From positions 1 to 64,000 of the forward strand of contig JAXLXV010000021.1 in assembly GCA_046327745.1 (NCBI GenBank): a stretch of 64,000 bases of DNA, given 5' to 3'. Position numbers and translations under genes: made by a program. The notes beneath the pieces are model-generated. The model saw only the letters and a list, made by a program, of their open reading frames with translations. It did not search any database and had not been told where the DNA came from. Source of the DNA: JABAQJ01 sp046327745 (GTDB lineage: Bacteria > Gemmatimonadota > Gemmatimonadetes > Gemmatimonadales > Gemmatimonadaceae). This document shows positions 25,332-34,979 of the stretch, piece by piece (positions within the stretch are counted from its first letter, which is position 1; every line of letters begins with the position of its first letter).

Positions 25332-28256
25332 TCACTCCGGTCGACTATCGCTGCTCGTTGCAGCTTTGGGCGTCGCCTTCCCGGCGTCCAGATCATTCCA
25401 GTTCAGGATGGTATTGAAACCGAGGAAGTACGTGCCTTGAGTCTGCCATCGCCAGAACGGACGAATAGCAAAGGACACGACATGTCCCTGCCCCACGCGT
25501 GAGTCGAGCACCTGTGCCCGGCCGGCGAGCAGCTGGCCATTGGCCAGCGTGCCGGACAGCAACATGTCGGCAGGGTTCTGCGGAAACTGCATAACGACAC
25601 GCGGACGTGCGTCATCAATGTTTACGCCAAAGGCGCGGGCCAACTCACGGAACTGCGCCATCTCGTCGGGCTGTCCGGCCGCGCGGCGGGTCGTGCTGCC
25701 GCTGTCGGGCTCCCACGGCGACATGCGCTGCGGCGCCGCCATCGGCGTGATGTTCTGGCTTGGGCCGCCGCCGCCACCCAGGAACGCTGCGACTTCGGGC
25801 GGGACACTGCTGCCCGCGTTCAGCACGGGCGACTGATTGAAGTAGATCGGCAGCTGTGACCCGTCATAGCCGTATACAATGGGGCTCTTCTTGTCGGCGA
25901 TCATGCCGCGCATCACTGAACCCCTGGCGAACAATGCTGCCGGCTCCTCGACCGTAATCCCGGACGTCAGGCCGTACTCTGGGAAGATCGTGGCCGTGGA
26001 GCCCTCCACCATTAACGTACCGCCAGCTTGCACGAATCTCGCCAGCTCTAACAATCCGTCCATGCCCATGCCGCCACGGATGTCGTCGCTGGAGTCGTTG
26101 GCCCCAAGGTTTGGCGTGCGTTCCGTCTTCTGGTACGGCAGCGCCGGTTGATTGGCGTTCTTGGGGATCCCATTCACCTGTGAGATCGCGCTGCCACCAA
26201 TGCTGGGTAAAATGATGACGTCATACCGCGACCGCAGGTTGCCCGCCTTGAGCTTCTGGTCCGCAAAGTAGGTGTATGGCACTCCGTAGGTGTCGAGCGC
26301 GGCGCGCACCCATCCTTCGTCCTGCGTCCGCTGCCAGGAGTGCACGTAGCCGATGCGCGGAATGTCGAGGTCGTGCGTCTTCACGGCCGGCGCCTGTGAT
26401 ACGGCCCACGCGGACAATCCAAGGTCCTTGAGCGAGGGTTCCAGCGCCGCACGGTCTGCGTTGGCGATGATGAACGCACCCGCACGGAAGGTCTTTCCGT
26501 TCAGCTCAAAGTCTTCCTCCGCCGCTTGCATGGCAACGTTCGCATGCGTGAAGCGGAACTTCATCAGGTTGTTGTCGGTGTTGTTCTCCACCACCAGCGT
26601 GCTGCCGCTGCCTTCAATGCCGCCGGGCGCCTTCACGTCCTTGGTCACCGGCGTCATCGGCTGCGTCAGGATGCCTTGATCGGTCACGGCGACCACCTTG
26701 AAGTTCCGCATCAATTGATACGTCCAACCGGTGTCGTCGTACGGGCGCGGGTTTGACGGCGAGTAGTTCTGCACCGCGAAATACATCTCGGGGAGTATTC
26801 GATACGGCTGATCGCCACGAATCACATAGTCACCCTTCTTCACCTCCACGGTACCGGCTTTGAAGTCGGCGTTGGCGGTGTTGAACTCCACGCCTTGCAC
26901 TCGTAAGGCGTTCACCGCATCGGCCGCTTCGCCCTTCCGCCGTTGGAGCGCCGGGATCACCCACGCATAGGTCGGCCCGTTTTTCCCCTTCTCAATTTGC
27001 CGCTTGTTCTTGAGATAGAAGTTCTCAAGATACGTCTCCTTGTTCTTGGCGACGTGGTTGAGCGCGATGAGGATGGCCGATTCCTGGATGTTGGTGTTGT
27101 TGCGTGGTCCCCAGGCAATCGACGGTAGCGGCGGATTCGCTCGGAACCACTCACGGCTGGTGGTCGTCGCGCCGGCACGCACAGTCGTCGTGTCTGGCCC
27201 GTAGCTCTGCACCTCATAGAAACGCCCGGTGCCATTGTGACCGTGGGCGGCAAAGAACATGTAGTTAGGCACCCAGCCATCGTAGAACCCATAGGTCCAC
27301 ACGCCGGGCACCCCTCGCTTCGTCATCTCCATGACTTCGGTCTTTGCCAACAGCCACCACTCATCGATCGTGATCGGATCCAGTGCCTCGTTGTATGGAC
27401 CGGTCCCTGTGGAGGTATAGAGGTAGGTCTGCGCCTCATGCAGGTCGTGCATGATCGGCGGGTGCCACTCCAACCAGAACAGGTTCACGTTCTTGGACAG
27501 GCTCAGGAACTGACCGATGTTGTCGCGGTTGTTGTCATGGGCGACATACTTGCCCCAATACATCAAGGGCAGTCGGGTTGCGCCTGTCGGCAACTTCTTG
27601 TTGAAGTAGTAGGTGTCGACCTGTTTTTCGCGCCCGTCGACTTCAATCACCGGCGTGATGAACGTGATGACATTGTTGCGAATCGTCTGCACGAACGGCG
27701 TTTCCTCAACGGCCAATCGATACGCCAATTCCTGGAGCATTTCGGGCCCGCCAGTCTCCGGGGAGTGCATCCCGGACGTGATCCAGTAGATCGGCTTGGA
27801 CGTCCCGATCAACTGGCGAGCCTCAGCCTCGGTGGTCTTTCGTGGGTCCGCCAGCTTCGCCAGCATCTCCTTGTACTTGTCCAAGCTGGCGATGGTCTTT
27901 TCGTCGGCTACCGCCAAAACGATCATGTCGCGCCCTTCCTCGGACTTGCTAATGGTCCACGTCTTGATGCGCGGGCTGGCCTTGTCCAACGCCTCGAAGT
28001 AGCGCTGGATGTCCTTGGCGTAGGTCAGCTCACCCGGCGTGCCGATGATTCGGCCGTGGAACTTGAGTGGGCTCGGCACGGTCGCCGAGTAGGGCAAGTG
28101 ATCGACCAGTTCCGTGGTGATGCGCGGATCTCGCAGGTATTCCTTGATCTTGCGCGTGTACTCCTCGTCTTGCCGCTGAGCCTGCGCACCGGCAAGGCTG
28201 CTACCGAATGCGAGAGCCGTAGCGACGAGCGTAGCGCGCTGTCGAAGGGAGAGCAT
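25332..28256 (-). CDS. Secreted M14-family zinc carboxypeptidase with C-terminal amidotransferase-like domain
   Basis: The product is 974 residues from the ATG at 28256, which begins a signal peptide (MLSLRQRATLVATALAFGSS, cleavage near GAQAQ); the 97 codons upstream are promoter region. The M14 zinc site begins with SGMHSPETGG (His and Glu, near residue 160), the substrate Arg is in NNRDN, and a later histidine lies in WHPPIMHDLHEAQ. The C-terminal third (about 620-960) has LGLSAWAVSQAPAV, YDVIILPSIGG and FVQAGGTLMVEGSTA, like class I glutamine amidotransferase-type domains attached to large secreted M14 enzymes. It probably digests peptides outside the cell. Confidence 0.88.
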   Translation of the reverse strand: MLSLRQRATLVATALAFGSSLAGAQAQRQDEEYTRKIKEYLRDPRITTELVDHLPYSATVPSPLKFHGRIIGTPGELTYAKDIQRYFEALDKASPRIKTWTISKSEEGRDMIVLAVADEKTIASLDKYKEMLAKLADPRKTTEAEARQLIGTSKPIYWITSGMHSPETGGPEMLQELAYRLAVEETPFVQTIRNNVITFITPVIEVDGREKQVDTYYFNKKLPTGATRLPLMYWGKYVAHDNNRDNIGQFLSLSKNVNLFWLEWHPPIMHDLHEAQTYLYTSTGTGPYNEALDPITIDEWWLLAKTEVMEMTKRGVPGVWTYGFYDGWVPNYMFFAAHGHNGTGRFYEVQSYGPDTTTVRAGATTTSREWFRANPPLPSIAWGPRNNTNIQESAILIALNHVAKNKETYLENFYLKNKRQIEKGKNGPTYAWVIPALQRRKGEAADAVNALRVQGVEFNTANADFKAGTVEVKKGDYVIRGDQPYRILPEMYFAVQNYSPSNPRPYDDTGWTYQLMRNFKVVAVTDQGILTQPMTPVTKDVKAPGGIEGSGSTLVVENNTDNNLMKFRFTHANVAMQAAEEDFELNGKTFRAGAFIIANADRAALEPSLKDLGLSAWAVSQAPAVKTHDLDIPRIGYVHSWQRTQDEGWVRAALDTYGVPYTYFADQKLKAGNLRSRYDVIILPSIGGSAISQVNGIPKNANQPALPYQKTERTPNLGANDSSDDIRGGMGMDGLLELARFVQAGGTLMVEGSTATIFPEYGLTSGITVEEPAALFARGSVMRGMIADKKSPIVYGYDGSQLPIYFNQSPVLNAGSSVPPEVAAFLGGGGGPSQNITPMAAPQRMSPWEPDSGSTTRRAAGQPDEMAQFRELARAFGVNIDDARPRVVMQFPQNPADMLLSGTLANGQLLAGRAQVLDSRVGQGHVVSFAIRPFWRWQTQGTYFLGFNTILNWNDLDAGKATPKAATSSDSRPE

Positions 28257-28700
28257 GGAGTTGGGATTGGGGATTAGTGGGACTGCGGCCTGAGAGACCG
28301 AGCGCCCGGCGGCCGGCCGGGGCTTGGCCACAACTCGGGATGACCGTCGCCGTGGAAGGTCCTCGGATAGAGAGATACGCGCAAGCGGCCGCGGATGCTC
28401 GCTTGCTCCTGGACCCTCACTTTCGCATGGCGAATCCCCTGGGCTGTTCTGCCGCCGACGCTTCCTGCACGCCCCCCCCGGGTTCGACAGCTGAAGCGTG
28501 ACGTCTCTCCCGGCGTAGCTTCTCCAGGGTTTCGGGCGGCACCCCACGCCAGCTTGCCCGGTGATACGGTGACGTCTATCCGACTCCCAGCGCAGAGTTC
28601 AACTTCCTCGTCTGGTTGAGCGTAGCCACACGACCGAGGCATCTCAGATGCACGTCGTTCCGTTCCAGTTGGACTTGTCCTTCGTCGCACGGAGAGCCAC
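28257..28700. promoter_or_regulatory. 444-base divergent region between M14 and S9 peptidase genes
   Basis: No coding frame is convincing: the open frames here are extensions of the flanking genes and are rich in Arg and Pro. It should contain two divergent promoters. I see no repeat or strong hairpin. Confidence 0.4.
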
Positions 28701-31325
28701 ATGACATTCAGACGTTCCGCACGCACGCTCCGCCTGCCGTGCGCCGCCCTGTCCATGCTCTTCGGGGCCAGCTCTGCGGTCCTTGGGCAGAACCAAGCGC
28801 CACCCAAGCCCGGCAGCGTCGATGAGATCATTCGCGCCGAAACCTACGTGCGACCGCCGGATGCGGTGGTCGACGCCGTGTTGGCGCCGCGCTACCTGAA
28901 CGTGACCCCGTCCAACTTCAACGGCGCGCGCACGTGGTTTGTGAACACGGTTGGCGATGGTCCGGTAACGATGGACGTGTTTTCCAAGCCGTTTCACGAG
29001 CTTGGTGGTCTGTTTGTCGATTTTCGCGCCAACCGGAATCGCAATCTCACGATCCGGAACGACGTCGCGTTGCAGCTGATCGCGGCCGCTACCGGCGCCC
29101 GGACCCCAGTGGTGCTTCCACCGGGAACGCGCGTATCGAATGCCATGTGGAACCCGACCGGCACGATGGTCGCCTTTTTCGTGCACACGCCGGACGCCAC
29201 GCACATCTGGGTCACTGACCTAACGGGAAAGGCGCGTCAAGTCACCACCAAGCCCGTGTTGGCGACGTTGAACACGAGCTTCGATTGGACACAGAATGGC
29301 GAAGCGATCATGACGGTGGTGGCACCGGAGCCGCGGCCGGCCATGCCGCAACCGTCAGCGGTGCCTTTGGGACCACGCGTGAAGCTGGCAGAGGAGAGCG
29401 ACAAGAACCGGTTGCGGAACTACGCGTCGCTGCTGGCGACGCCATACGATCAATCGCTACTCGAGTGGCATGCCACGGGCCAGCTGGTCCTCATCGACGT
29501 CAAGACCAAGGCCGTGAAGCCCGTTGGGTCGCCCGCGATGATTCAGGACGTGGATCCCTCGCCCGATGGACGGTTCGCGCGAGTCACCCGCATGGTGAAA
29601 CCGTTCTCGTACATGGTGCCGGTGAACAACTTCGGCACCATCGAGGAAATCTGGGACATGAGCGGCAAAGTGCTCGCCAAGGTCAACGAGGAACCGTTGA
29701 ACCTGGGTGCCGACACCGCGCGTGCAGTCGGCGCCCCAGGGGCCGGTGACTCCGGGCAGCTACCGACGGGACGACGTGAGGTGACGTGGCGTCCGGATGG
29801 TAGCGGGCTCACGTATCTGCAGGCAGAGCCTGCGTCACCTCGTTCCGACAGCACCAACGCCTCGGCCGAAGGGGAGCAGCGGCCGCGCCGGAAAGACCGC
29901 GTGTTTCAGTGGCTGCCGCCATTCGACTCGGCGAGTGCCACGGTCCTGTACACAAGTGAAGCCCGGATCACCACGCACCGGTACTCGCCCGACTTGAAGA
30001 CGTTGTTTCTGGCGGAGCGCCAAGGTCAGCAAGTGCACGAGTACGCCGTCGTGGTCACCGAGCCGACGAAACGCTACACATTGGGCCGGTATCGCGCCGA
30101 CGATGTGTACGCCAATCCCGGAACACTTATTCTGGCGCGCGGTCCGGTCGGCCCCAGTGGTGGATTCGGCGGGGGATTTGGTGGCGCGGCGAACCGTGGG
30201 AGTCGCGTGGTCCAAGTGTCACCCGACGGCAATGCCGTCTATTTCGCGGGCACCACATATGACAAGAATCCCAATGATGTGGGGCCCAAGTCATTCATTG
30301 ATCGCGTGGACATCAAGACGGCACAGAAGACGCGGCTGTACGAAAGCGACAACAATGGCGTCTATGAACGCGTCGTGGATTTTCAGGACCTGGAAGCGAA
30401 GAAGCTGATCGTCACGCGAGAGTCATCGACCGAGGTGACCCAGGCCTTCCTGCGCAGCGGTGACCAGATCACGCAGATCACGCAGAACAAGGATTACACG
30501 CCAGACCTGACCAAAGCCCCGAAGGAGAATTTCGTCGTCGAGCGGCCAGACGGCTTCAAGTTCAAGGTGAACGTCACGTTGCCGCCAGACTACAAGCCAG
30601 GCACTCGGCTACCGGCCATGTTCTGGTTTTACCCGCGTGAGTTCGCCGGTCAGGACGAGTACGACCGCGGCGCGCGCACGTTCAACAAGAATGCGTTCCC
30701 CAGCTTCAACCCTCGGTCCATGCAGTTCCTGGCGCGCGAGGGCTACGCGGTGGTTGAGCCCGACGCGCCGATTGTAGGAGCGCCAGGCCAATGGAACAAC
30801 AACTATGAGAATGACCTGCGGAATAATCTCGCCGCCGTGATCGACGAAGTAGATCGGCGTGGCCTGGTTGACCGCACTCGCATGGGAATCGGCGGACACA
30901 GTTATGGTGCCTTCTCGACAGTGAACGCCATGGTGCACACGCCGTTCTTCAAGGCCGGGATTGCCGGCGACGGCAACTACAACCGCACGCTCACCCCGCT
31001 CGACTTCCAGAGCGAACGACGTTCGTTCTGGGAAGCGAAAGACACCTATCTGGCGATGTCGCCGCTGCTATACGCGCCGAACCTCACGGGCGCCCTGCTC
31101 ATGTATCACGGGTTAGGGGACCAGAACGTCGGGACCGACCCGATCAACTCCCCGCGCCTGTTCCAGGCCCTCAACGGGTTGGGTAAGACAACGTCTATGT
31201 ACCTGTATCCCTTCGAGGATCACGGCCCCGCGACGAAGGAAACCTTGCTCGACTTGTGGGCACGTTGGTCGGCGTGGCTGGACAAGTACGTCAAGAACGC
31301 CAAGAAGGACAAGACCGTCAGTTAG
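28701..31325 (+). CDS. Secreted S9-family (prolyl oligopeptidase-like) serine peptidase
   Basis: The 874-residue protein has a signal peptide (cleavage near VLGQNQ), a long beta-propeller part (about 60-600, with repeated strands such as SPDGRFARV and VSPDGNAVYF) and a C-terminal alpha/beta-hydrolase domain. The catalytic triad is visible: Ser in GIGGHSYGA (about residue 733), Asp in HGLGDQNVG (about 805) and His in FEDHGPA (about 841). GGHSYG and the C-terminal layout resemble the S9C or glutamyl endopeptidase-like branch. GGAGAG-type ribosome-binding sequence lies just before the ATG. Confidence 0.9.
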   Translation: MTFRRSARTLRLPCAALSMLFGASSAVLGQNQAPPKPGSVDEIIRAETYVRPPDAVVDAVLAPRYLNVTPSNFNGARTWFVNTVGDGPVTMDVFSKPFHELGGLFVDFRANRNRNLTIRNDVALQLIAAATGARTPVVLPPGTRVSNAMWNPTGTMVAFFVHTPDATHIWVTDLTGKARQVTTKPVLATLNTSFDWTQNGEAIMTVVAPEPRPAMPQPSAVPLGPRVKLAEESDKNRLRNYASLLATPYDQSLLEWHATGQLVLIDVKTKAVKPVGSPAMIQDVDPSPDGRFARVTRMVKPFSYMVPVNNFGTIEEIWDMSGKVLAKVNEEPLNLGADTARAVGAPGAGDSGQLPTGRREVTWRPDGSGLTYLQAEPASPRSDSTNASAEGEQRPRRKDRVFQWLPPFDSASATVLYTSEARITTHRYSPDLKTLFLAERQGQQVHEYAVVVTEPTKRYTLGRYRADDVYANPGTLILARGPVGPSGGFGGGFGGAANRGSRVVQVSPDGNAVYFAGTTYDKNPNDVGPKSFIDRVDIKTAQKTRLYESDNNGVYERVVDFQDLEAKKLIVTRESSTEVTQAFLRSGDQITQITQNKDYTPDLTKAPKENFVVERPDGFKFKVNVTLPPDYKPGTRLPAMFWFYPREFAGQDEYDRGARTFNKNAFPSFNPRSMQFLAREGYAVVEPDAPIVGAPGQWNNNYENDLRNNLAAVIDEVDRRGLVDRTRMGIGGHSYGAFSTVNAMVHTPFFKAGIAGDGNYNRTLTPLDFQSERRSFWEAKDTYLAMSPLLYAPNLTGALLMYHGLGDQNVGTDPINSPRLFQALNGLGKTTSMYLYPFEDHGPATKETLLDLWARWSAWLDKYVKNAKKDKTVS

Positions 31326-31344
31326 GAGTGATGTTACCGATAAG

Positions 31345-31382
31345 CCACGGCGCTCACGGGACTCGGACCGTGAGCGCCGTGG
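31345..31382. terminator. Hairpin terminator overlapping a gene end
   Basis: A 15-base-pair perfect stem (31345-31359 with 31368-31382) and an 8-base loop lie between the convergent S9 peptidase and FG-GAP genes. The right arm is inside the 3' coding end of the FG-GAP gene, so one structure may serve both transcripts. There is no clear T-run. Confidence 0.6.
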
Positions 31383-32856
31383 CGTGTTCATCCTGACGGA
31401 CACGAACGCCACGCACCACGGCCGTGATTCGCTTGCCGGCACGTGGATACGTTACGCGCACATCGACGCGAGCCGCCGTGCCAACGCCTAAGTGCACCGG
31501 CGCATCGTTCTGCGCGTCGTAACCCGAACCGCCATCCACCAATCCATCGGCAATGAGCCGCGTGGTGCCCGGCGCATAGACGCGTACCTCGGCACCGGCC
31601 AGGGTGGCACGTCCCTTGGCATCGAGGACGCGGACCGCGAGGGCATGATTACCATTCACGACGGCATTGCGGAAGACCAGGTGCATGCCGTCCGGGCGTG
31701 ACCCCGTCAGCGCCAACTCCACGCGCCCGTCGCCGTCGAGGTCTGCCCATTCGGCCCCGTGGTCGGCCTGCAGGGCCTGAAGATTGTCCGGCGTGACGTC
31801 CGAGTACGTCGTCCCTTCGTTGTGAAAGAGATAGTCACGATAGCTCACACCGCCGGTCACGGTGCCGTTGAGATAGAGATCGACGCGGCCGTCGTTGTCG
31901 TAGTCGCCGGGGGCACAGGTGTCGTAGCGTGAATCGATCGCCACACCCCAGGCAGTCGATACGTCCGTGAATCGAGTGCCGCGGTTCAGAAAGAGCCCCG
32001 CCGGCCCGTAGTTCGCCATCATCAGGTCGAACCGCCCATCGCCATCCACGTCCGCTGCGCACGGACGGACCGTGCCGCGGCCAGCGTCACCCGGTGTGCG
32101 TCCGCCCCACGCCACGCCAGCCGCAACCGCGACGTCCACAAAGCGACCCTCGGTATTCTGGAAGAGGCCATTGGCATCCCCGTCCATGTTGGCCACATAG
32201 ACATCCAGATCGCCGTCCCCATCGTAGTCGAACCAGACCGCGCCCACGCTCTTCCGGGGATCGGCAAGTCCGACCGTTGCGGCGATGTCCGTGAAATGAC
32301 CGGCGTCGTTCCGGTACAAGAGGTTCGGCTTGTCTCGGAGGGCAACAAACAGGTCCAAATCGCCGTCGCCGTCAGCATCAACCCAAGTCATTTGACGAAC
32401 CGCGGCCGAATCGACGGCGATCCCGCTGCTTGCGGTGATGTCGGAGAACGCGGCGCCGTCATTCCGATAGAGGCGAACCACCGTGCCCTGCCCGGGGGCA
32501 AAGCCAACGGCGAGGTCAGGATCGCCATCGCCATCGAAGTCTCCCCAGGCCGCCCCTCGCGTGGGCCGAGGCTGGGCCAGTCCCACTTCAGGGGCAATGT
32601 CTCGAAACACTCCCGCCATGTTTCGATAGAGCCGATTCGGCGCCCCGTTGAAGCCGACGAACAGATCCAAGTCGCCGTCGCCATCGACATCCGCGAAAGC
32701 GTTCGTCAGACTCGAACCAGCGGCGAAGAGTGATGGCTGGATCTCGTCAAAACGCGGTGGCCGTCGTGTGGCCTGGGCCAATGCCAGCGCGCTGGCGATG
32801 ATCGTACCAATCAGGACAAGGGCGGGAACACGCCGCAGATGCTGACGAAGCTGCAC
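31354..32856 (-). CDS. Secreted FG-GAP/VCBS repeat protein with ASPIC/UnbV-type C-terminus
   Basis: The 500-residue product starts with GTG at 32856 (AAGG upstream) and has a signal peptide. At least six FG-GAP repeats carry Ca-binding DxDxDG-type loops: DVDGDGDLDLFVG, DFDGDGDPDLAVG, DADGDGDLDLFVA, DYDGDGDLDVYVA, DVDGDGRFDLMMA and DYDNDGRVDLYLN, forming a seven-blade propeller like integrin alpha. The C-terminal 90 residues (NHALAVRVLDAKGRATLAGAEVRVY) fit the ASPIC/UnbV domain. It is likely a cell-surface or secreted binding protein; no enzyme motif is seen. Confidence 0.88.
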   Translation of the reverse strand: MQLRQHLRRVPALVLIGTIIASALALAQATRRPPRFDEIQPSLFAAGSSLTNAFADVDGDGDLDLFVGFNGAPNRLYRNMAGVFRDIAPEVGLAQPRPTRGAAWGDFDGDGDPDLAVGFAPGQGTVVRLYRNDGAAFSDITASSGIAVDSAAVRQMTWVDADGDGDLDLFVALRDKPNLLYRNDAGHFTDIAATVGLADPRKSVGAVWFDYDGDGDLDVYVANMDGDANGLFQNTEGRFVDVAVAAGVAWGGRTPGDAGRGTVRPCAADVDGDGRFDLMMANYGPAGLFLNRGTRFTDVSTAWGVAIDSRYDTCAPGDYDNDGRVDLYLNGTVTGGVSYRDYLFHNEGTTYSDVTPDNLQALQADHGAEWADLDGDGRVELALTGSRPDGMHLVFRNAVVNGNHALAVRVLDAKGRATLAGAEVRVYAPGTTRLIADGLVDGGSGYDAQNDAPVHLGVGTAARVDVRVTYPRAGKRITAVVRGVRVRQDEHATALTVRVP

Positions 32857-32924
32857 GTTGGACCTTGGGCTCCGGGGTTTCGACGAATGTACCGGTGCCC
32901 ACTGCCGCTCAACAGCCCAGATTC

Positions 32925-32949
32925 GGTGACTCGCCCGTGGCGAGTCACC
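32925..32949 (-). terminator. Hairpin after the M28 peptidase gene
   Basis: An 11-base-pair perfect stem (32925-32935 with 32939-32949) with a 3-base loop lies 15 bases after the M28 peptidase stop. No T-run follows, so termination may be factor-assisted. Confidence 0.55.
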
Positions 32950-32964
32950 GCCGAGCCGACCGAC

Positions 32965-34734
32965 CTACTGCGCGCAACGTCCCTTGGGATCGGGCTTGGG
33001 TTTGTCCACCACCACGCGGTGATCCAGATTGGCCACGCGAATCGCCGACTGTTGGACCAGCTTGGCAATCTTCGACATGTTGTCGTAGTCGATGTACTGC
33101 GGCTCGTCTGTCACTTGGTGGTAGTCCGCGTGCAATCCCGTCGTGAAAAAGACGATGGGAATTCCATAGCGTGCGTATTCGTAGTGATCACTGCGGCAAT
33201 AGATGTTCGCCGGATGCCCGTTGGCATCGATGGCATAGTCGAACTTGAGGCCCAGGCGCTTATCCACGTTCACCTTCTCCACCAGGTCTCCCAGTTCGGT
33301 GGACAGTCTGCGTGAGCCCACCAGCTGCAGGTAGCCCGGCGTACCGTTGATCAGCTGCCCTTCCTTGGTTAGTCCGGTCTTGTCATCCGTCTTGCCCCGT
33401 CCGACCATGTCGATGTTCAGCTGCGCAACGATCGAGTCGCGAGGAATCGTGGGGTGATCGGTGAAGTACTCCGACCCGAAAAGGCCGAGTTCTTCGCCCA
33501 CGTGCCAGACGAAGACGAGGGAGCGCTTTGGACGGACCTTGGACTTGGCAAAGGCCTCGGCGATTTCCAGAACGCTTACCGTTCCGGATCCGTCGTCATC
33601 TGCGCCGTTGTAAATCGAATCGGGGCGTGAGGGGTGCAACGCGCGTAAGGAGTCCAGCACGTGCCGGATCTGGAGCTGCTGCTCCGGCGTGACATTGGGC
33701 TCCGGAGAGTCCGCGCCTAACGGCGCTGCCACGGACATCAGCGCGCGGACCGAGTCGTGGTCGGCCGGCGTGTGATTGAAACCGACATGGTCGTTATGCG
33801 CGCCAATCGCGACGTACTGACCCTTCAGCTTTGGGTCTGATCCAGGCAAGACAGCGATCACATTGCGCCCCGGAGCCGCCTTCTGCTCGAACGCATAGTG
33901 GCCCTGAACGGGCTTGCCGGTCATCCCGGTCTTCAAGGAATCCACCGAAACGCCAAAGACCGACTCGGCGATCTTGCGCGTGATGTAGAAGTAGGATGGT
34001 ACGACTGGACCGGACTCCTTCCCGCGCTCCTGCGGCGTTGGCTGGCGAAAGGCCTCGTCCACGTAGCCGGGAGGCGCGTAGTCCATGTAGATGACCGCCA
34101 CCGCCGCCGCGTTCTGGTAGCGCACCGTCAGCTGGGACCGATTGATGATGTTGTAGTCGGGGGTTCCGTCCTTTCCGCGCCCGACGTGGACCACCACGGT
34201 TTTTCCCTCGGCTTGGCTTGCCGGCAGGTACGACGCCGTATCGCCGTACGTGCCGCCGAAGATCGTGGACGCGCCGTCGAAGGCTTTCGCGCCCGGTCCC
34301 TGGTCGCGCGGAGCGAAGTCTACCCAAGGCGAGAACCGCGCCCCGTCGACATTGAGGGTCGATCCTTCTGCCAGCTCACTTTGGACGATGACCTGTTGGA
34401 AATAGGTCCCGTTCTCACCGGCCGGTTGCAGGCCCAGACGTTTCAATTCGCCGGCGATGTAATCCGTGCCCTTGTCGTTCCACGGCGTACCGGCAAGCCG
34501 CCCCATCATCGAGTCGTCGGCGAATTTGTAGAGCCGCGTCGCCAAGTCGAGCGGTGTGATGTCCGCCGTCGTCGACGGCCCTTCGAACTTGAGCGGGAGG
34601 GGCGTTGGCAGCGACCGCCGTATGGCCGGCACCACCTTTCCCTTCGGCGGCGTGTCGCCTTGCGCACGCGCGACAAGGGGAAGCGAACAGACGAACAAGA
34701 TTGACGGCAGCGCCGATCGGAACATGCGCGACAT
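32965..34734 (-). CDS. Secreted M28-family zinc aminopeptidase with PA domain
   Basis: The product is about 589 residues (ATG at 34734, or 34725 three codons on), with a signal peptide ending near VARAQG. A PA-type insert (about 120-260, PASQAEGKTVVVHVG) precedes the catalytic domain. The two-zinc site is complete: His and Asp-type ligands in IGAHNDHVG (about 310) and NGADDDGSGT, the Glu-Glu in WHVGEELG, Asp in LNIDMVGR and the final His in GLHADYHQVTDE. It should remove N-terminal amino acids from peptides outside the cytoplasm. Confidence 0.92.
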   Translation of the reverse strand: MSRMFRSALPSILFVCSLPLVARAQGDTPPKGKVVPAIRRSLPTPLPLKFEGPSTTADITPLDLATRLYKFADDSMMGRLAGTPWNDKGTDYIAGELKRLGLQPAGENGTYFQQVIVQSELAEGSTLNVDGARFSPWVDFAPRDQGPGAKAFDGASTIFGGTYGDTASYLPASQAEGKTVVVHVGRGKDGTPDYNIINRSQLTVRYQNAAAVAVIYMDYAPPGYVDEAFRQPTPQERGKESGPVVPSYFYITRKIAESVFGVSVDSLKTGMTGKPVQGHYAFEQKAAPGRNVIAVLPGSDPKLKGQYVAIGAHNDHVGFNHTPADHDSVRALMSVAAPLGADSPEPNVTPEQQLQIRHVLDSLRALHPSRPDSIYNGADDDGSGTVSVLEIAEAFAKSKVRPKRSLVFVWHVGEELGLFGSEYFTDHPTIPRDSIVAQLNIDMVGRGKTDDKTGLTKEGQLINGTPGYLQLVGSRRLSTELGDLVEKVNVDKRLGLKFDYAIDANGHPANIYCRSDHYEYARYGIPIVFFTTGLHADYHQVTDEPQYIDYDNMSKIAKLVQQSAIRVANLDHRVVVDKPKPDPKGRCAQ

Positions 34735-34979
34735 AACGAGGTCGGGTAGGAGTTGAAACGAGAGACGACGAGGGAAATCTAGGCGCGGACACTGCCGTTC
34801 GAGATTCGCGCGGACCAATCGTGTCTGCGCGGTGTCAGGACGCCGCAACGCGTGGATGGAGCGCCGTAGAGCACGACGCGGGGACATCCCTCGTGAGATG
34901 TCGCGACGGGCCAGAAGGTTGCGTCCCTTCAGCCGGCGACAACACGACTATTGACCGCCGGCACGGGACCCGTCATCGC

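Noticed and set aside
27237..28277. Plus-strand frame of 346 codons opposite the M14 peptidase
   Set aside because: Antisense shadow of a well-supported secreted peptidase; composition typical of reversed high-GC coding sequence.
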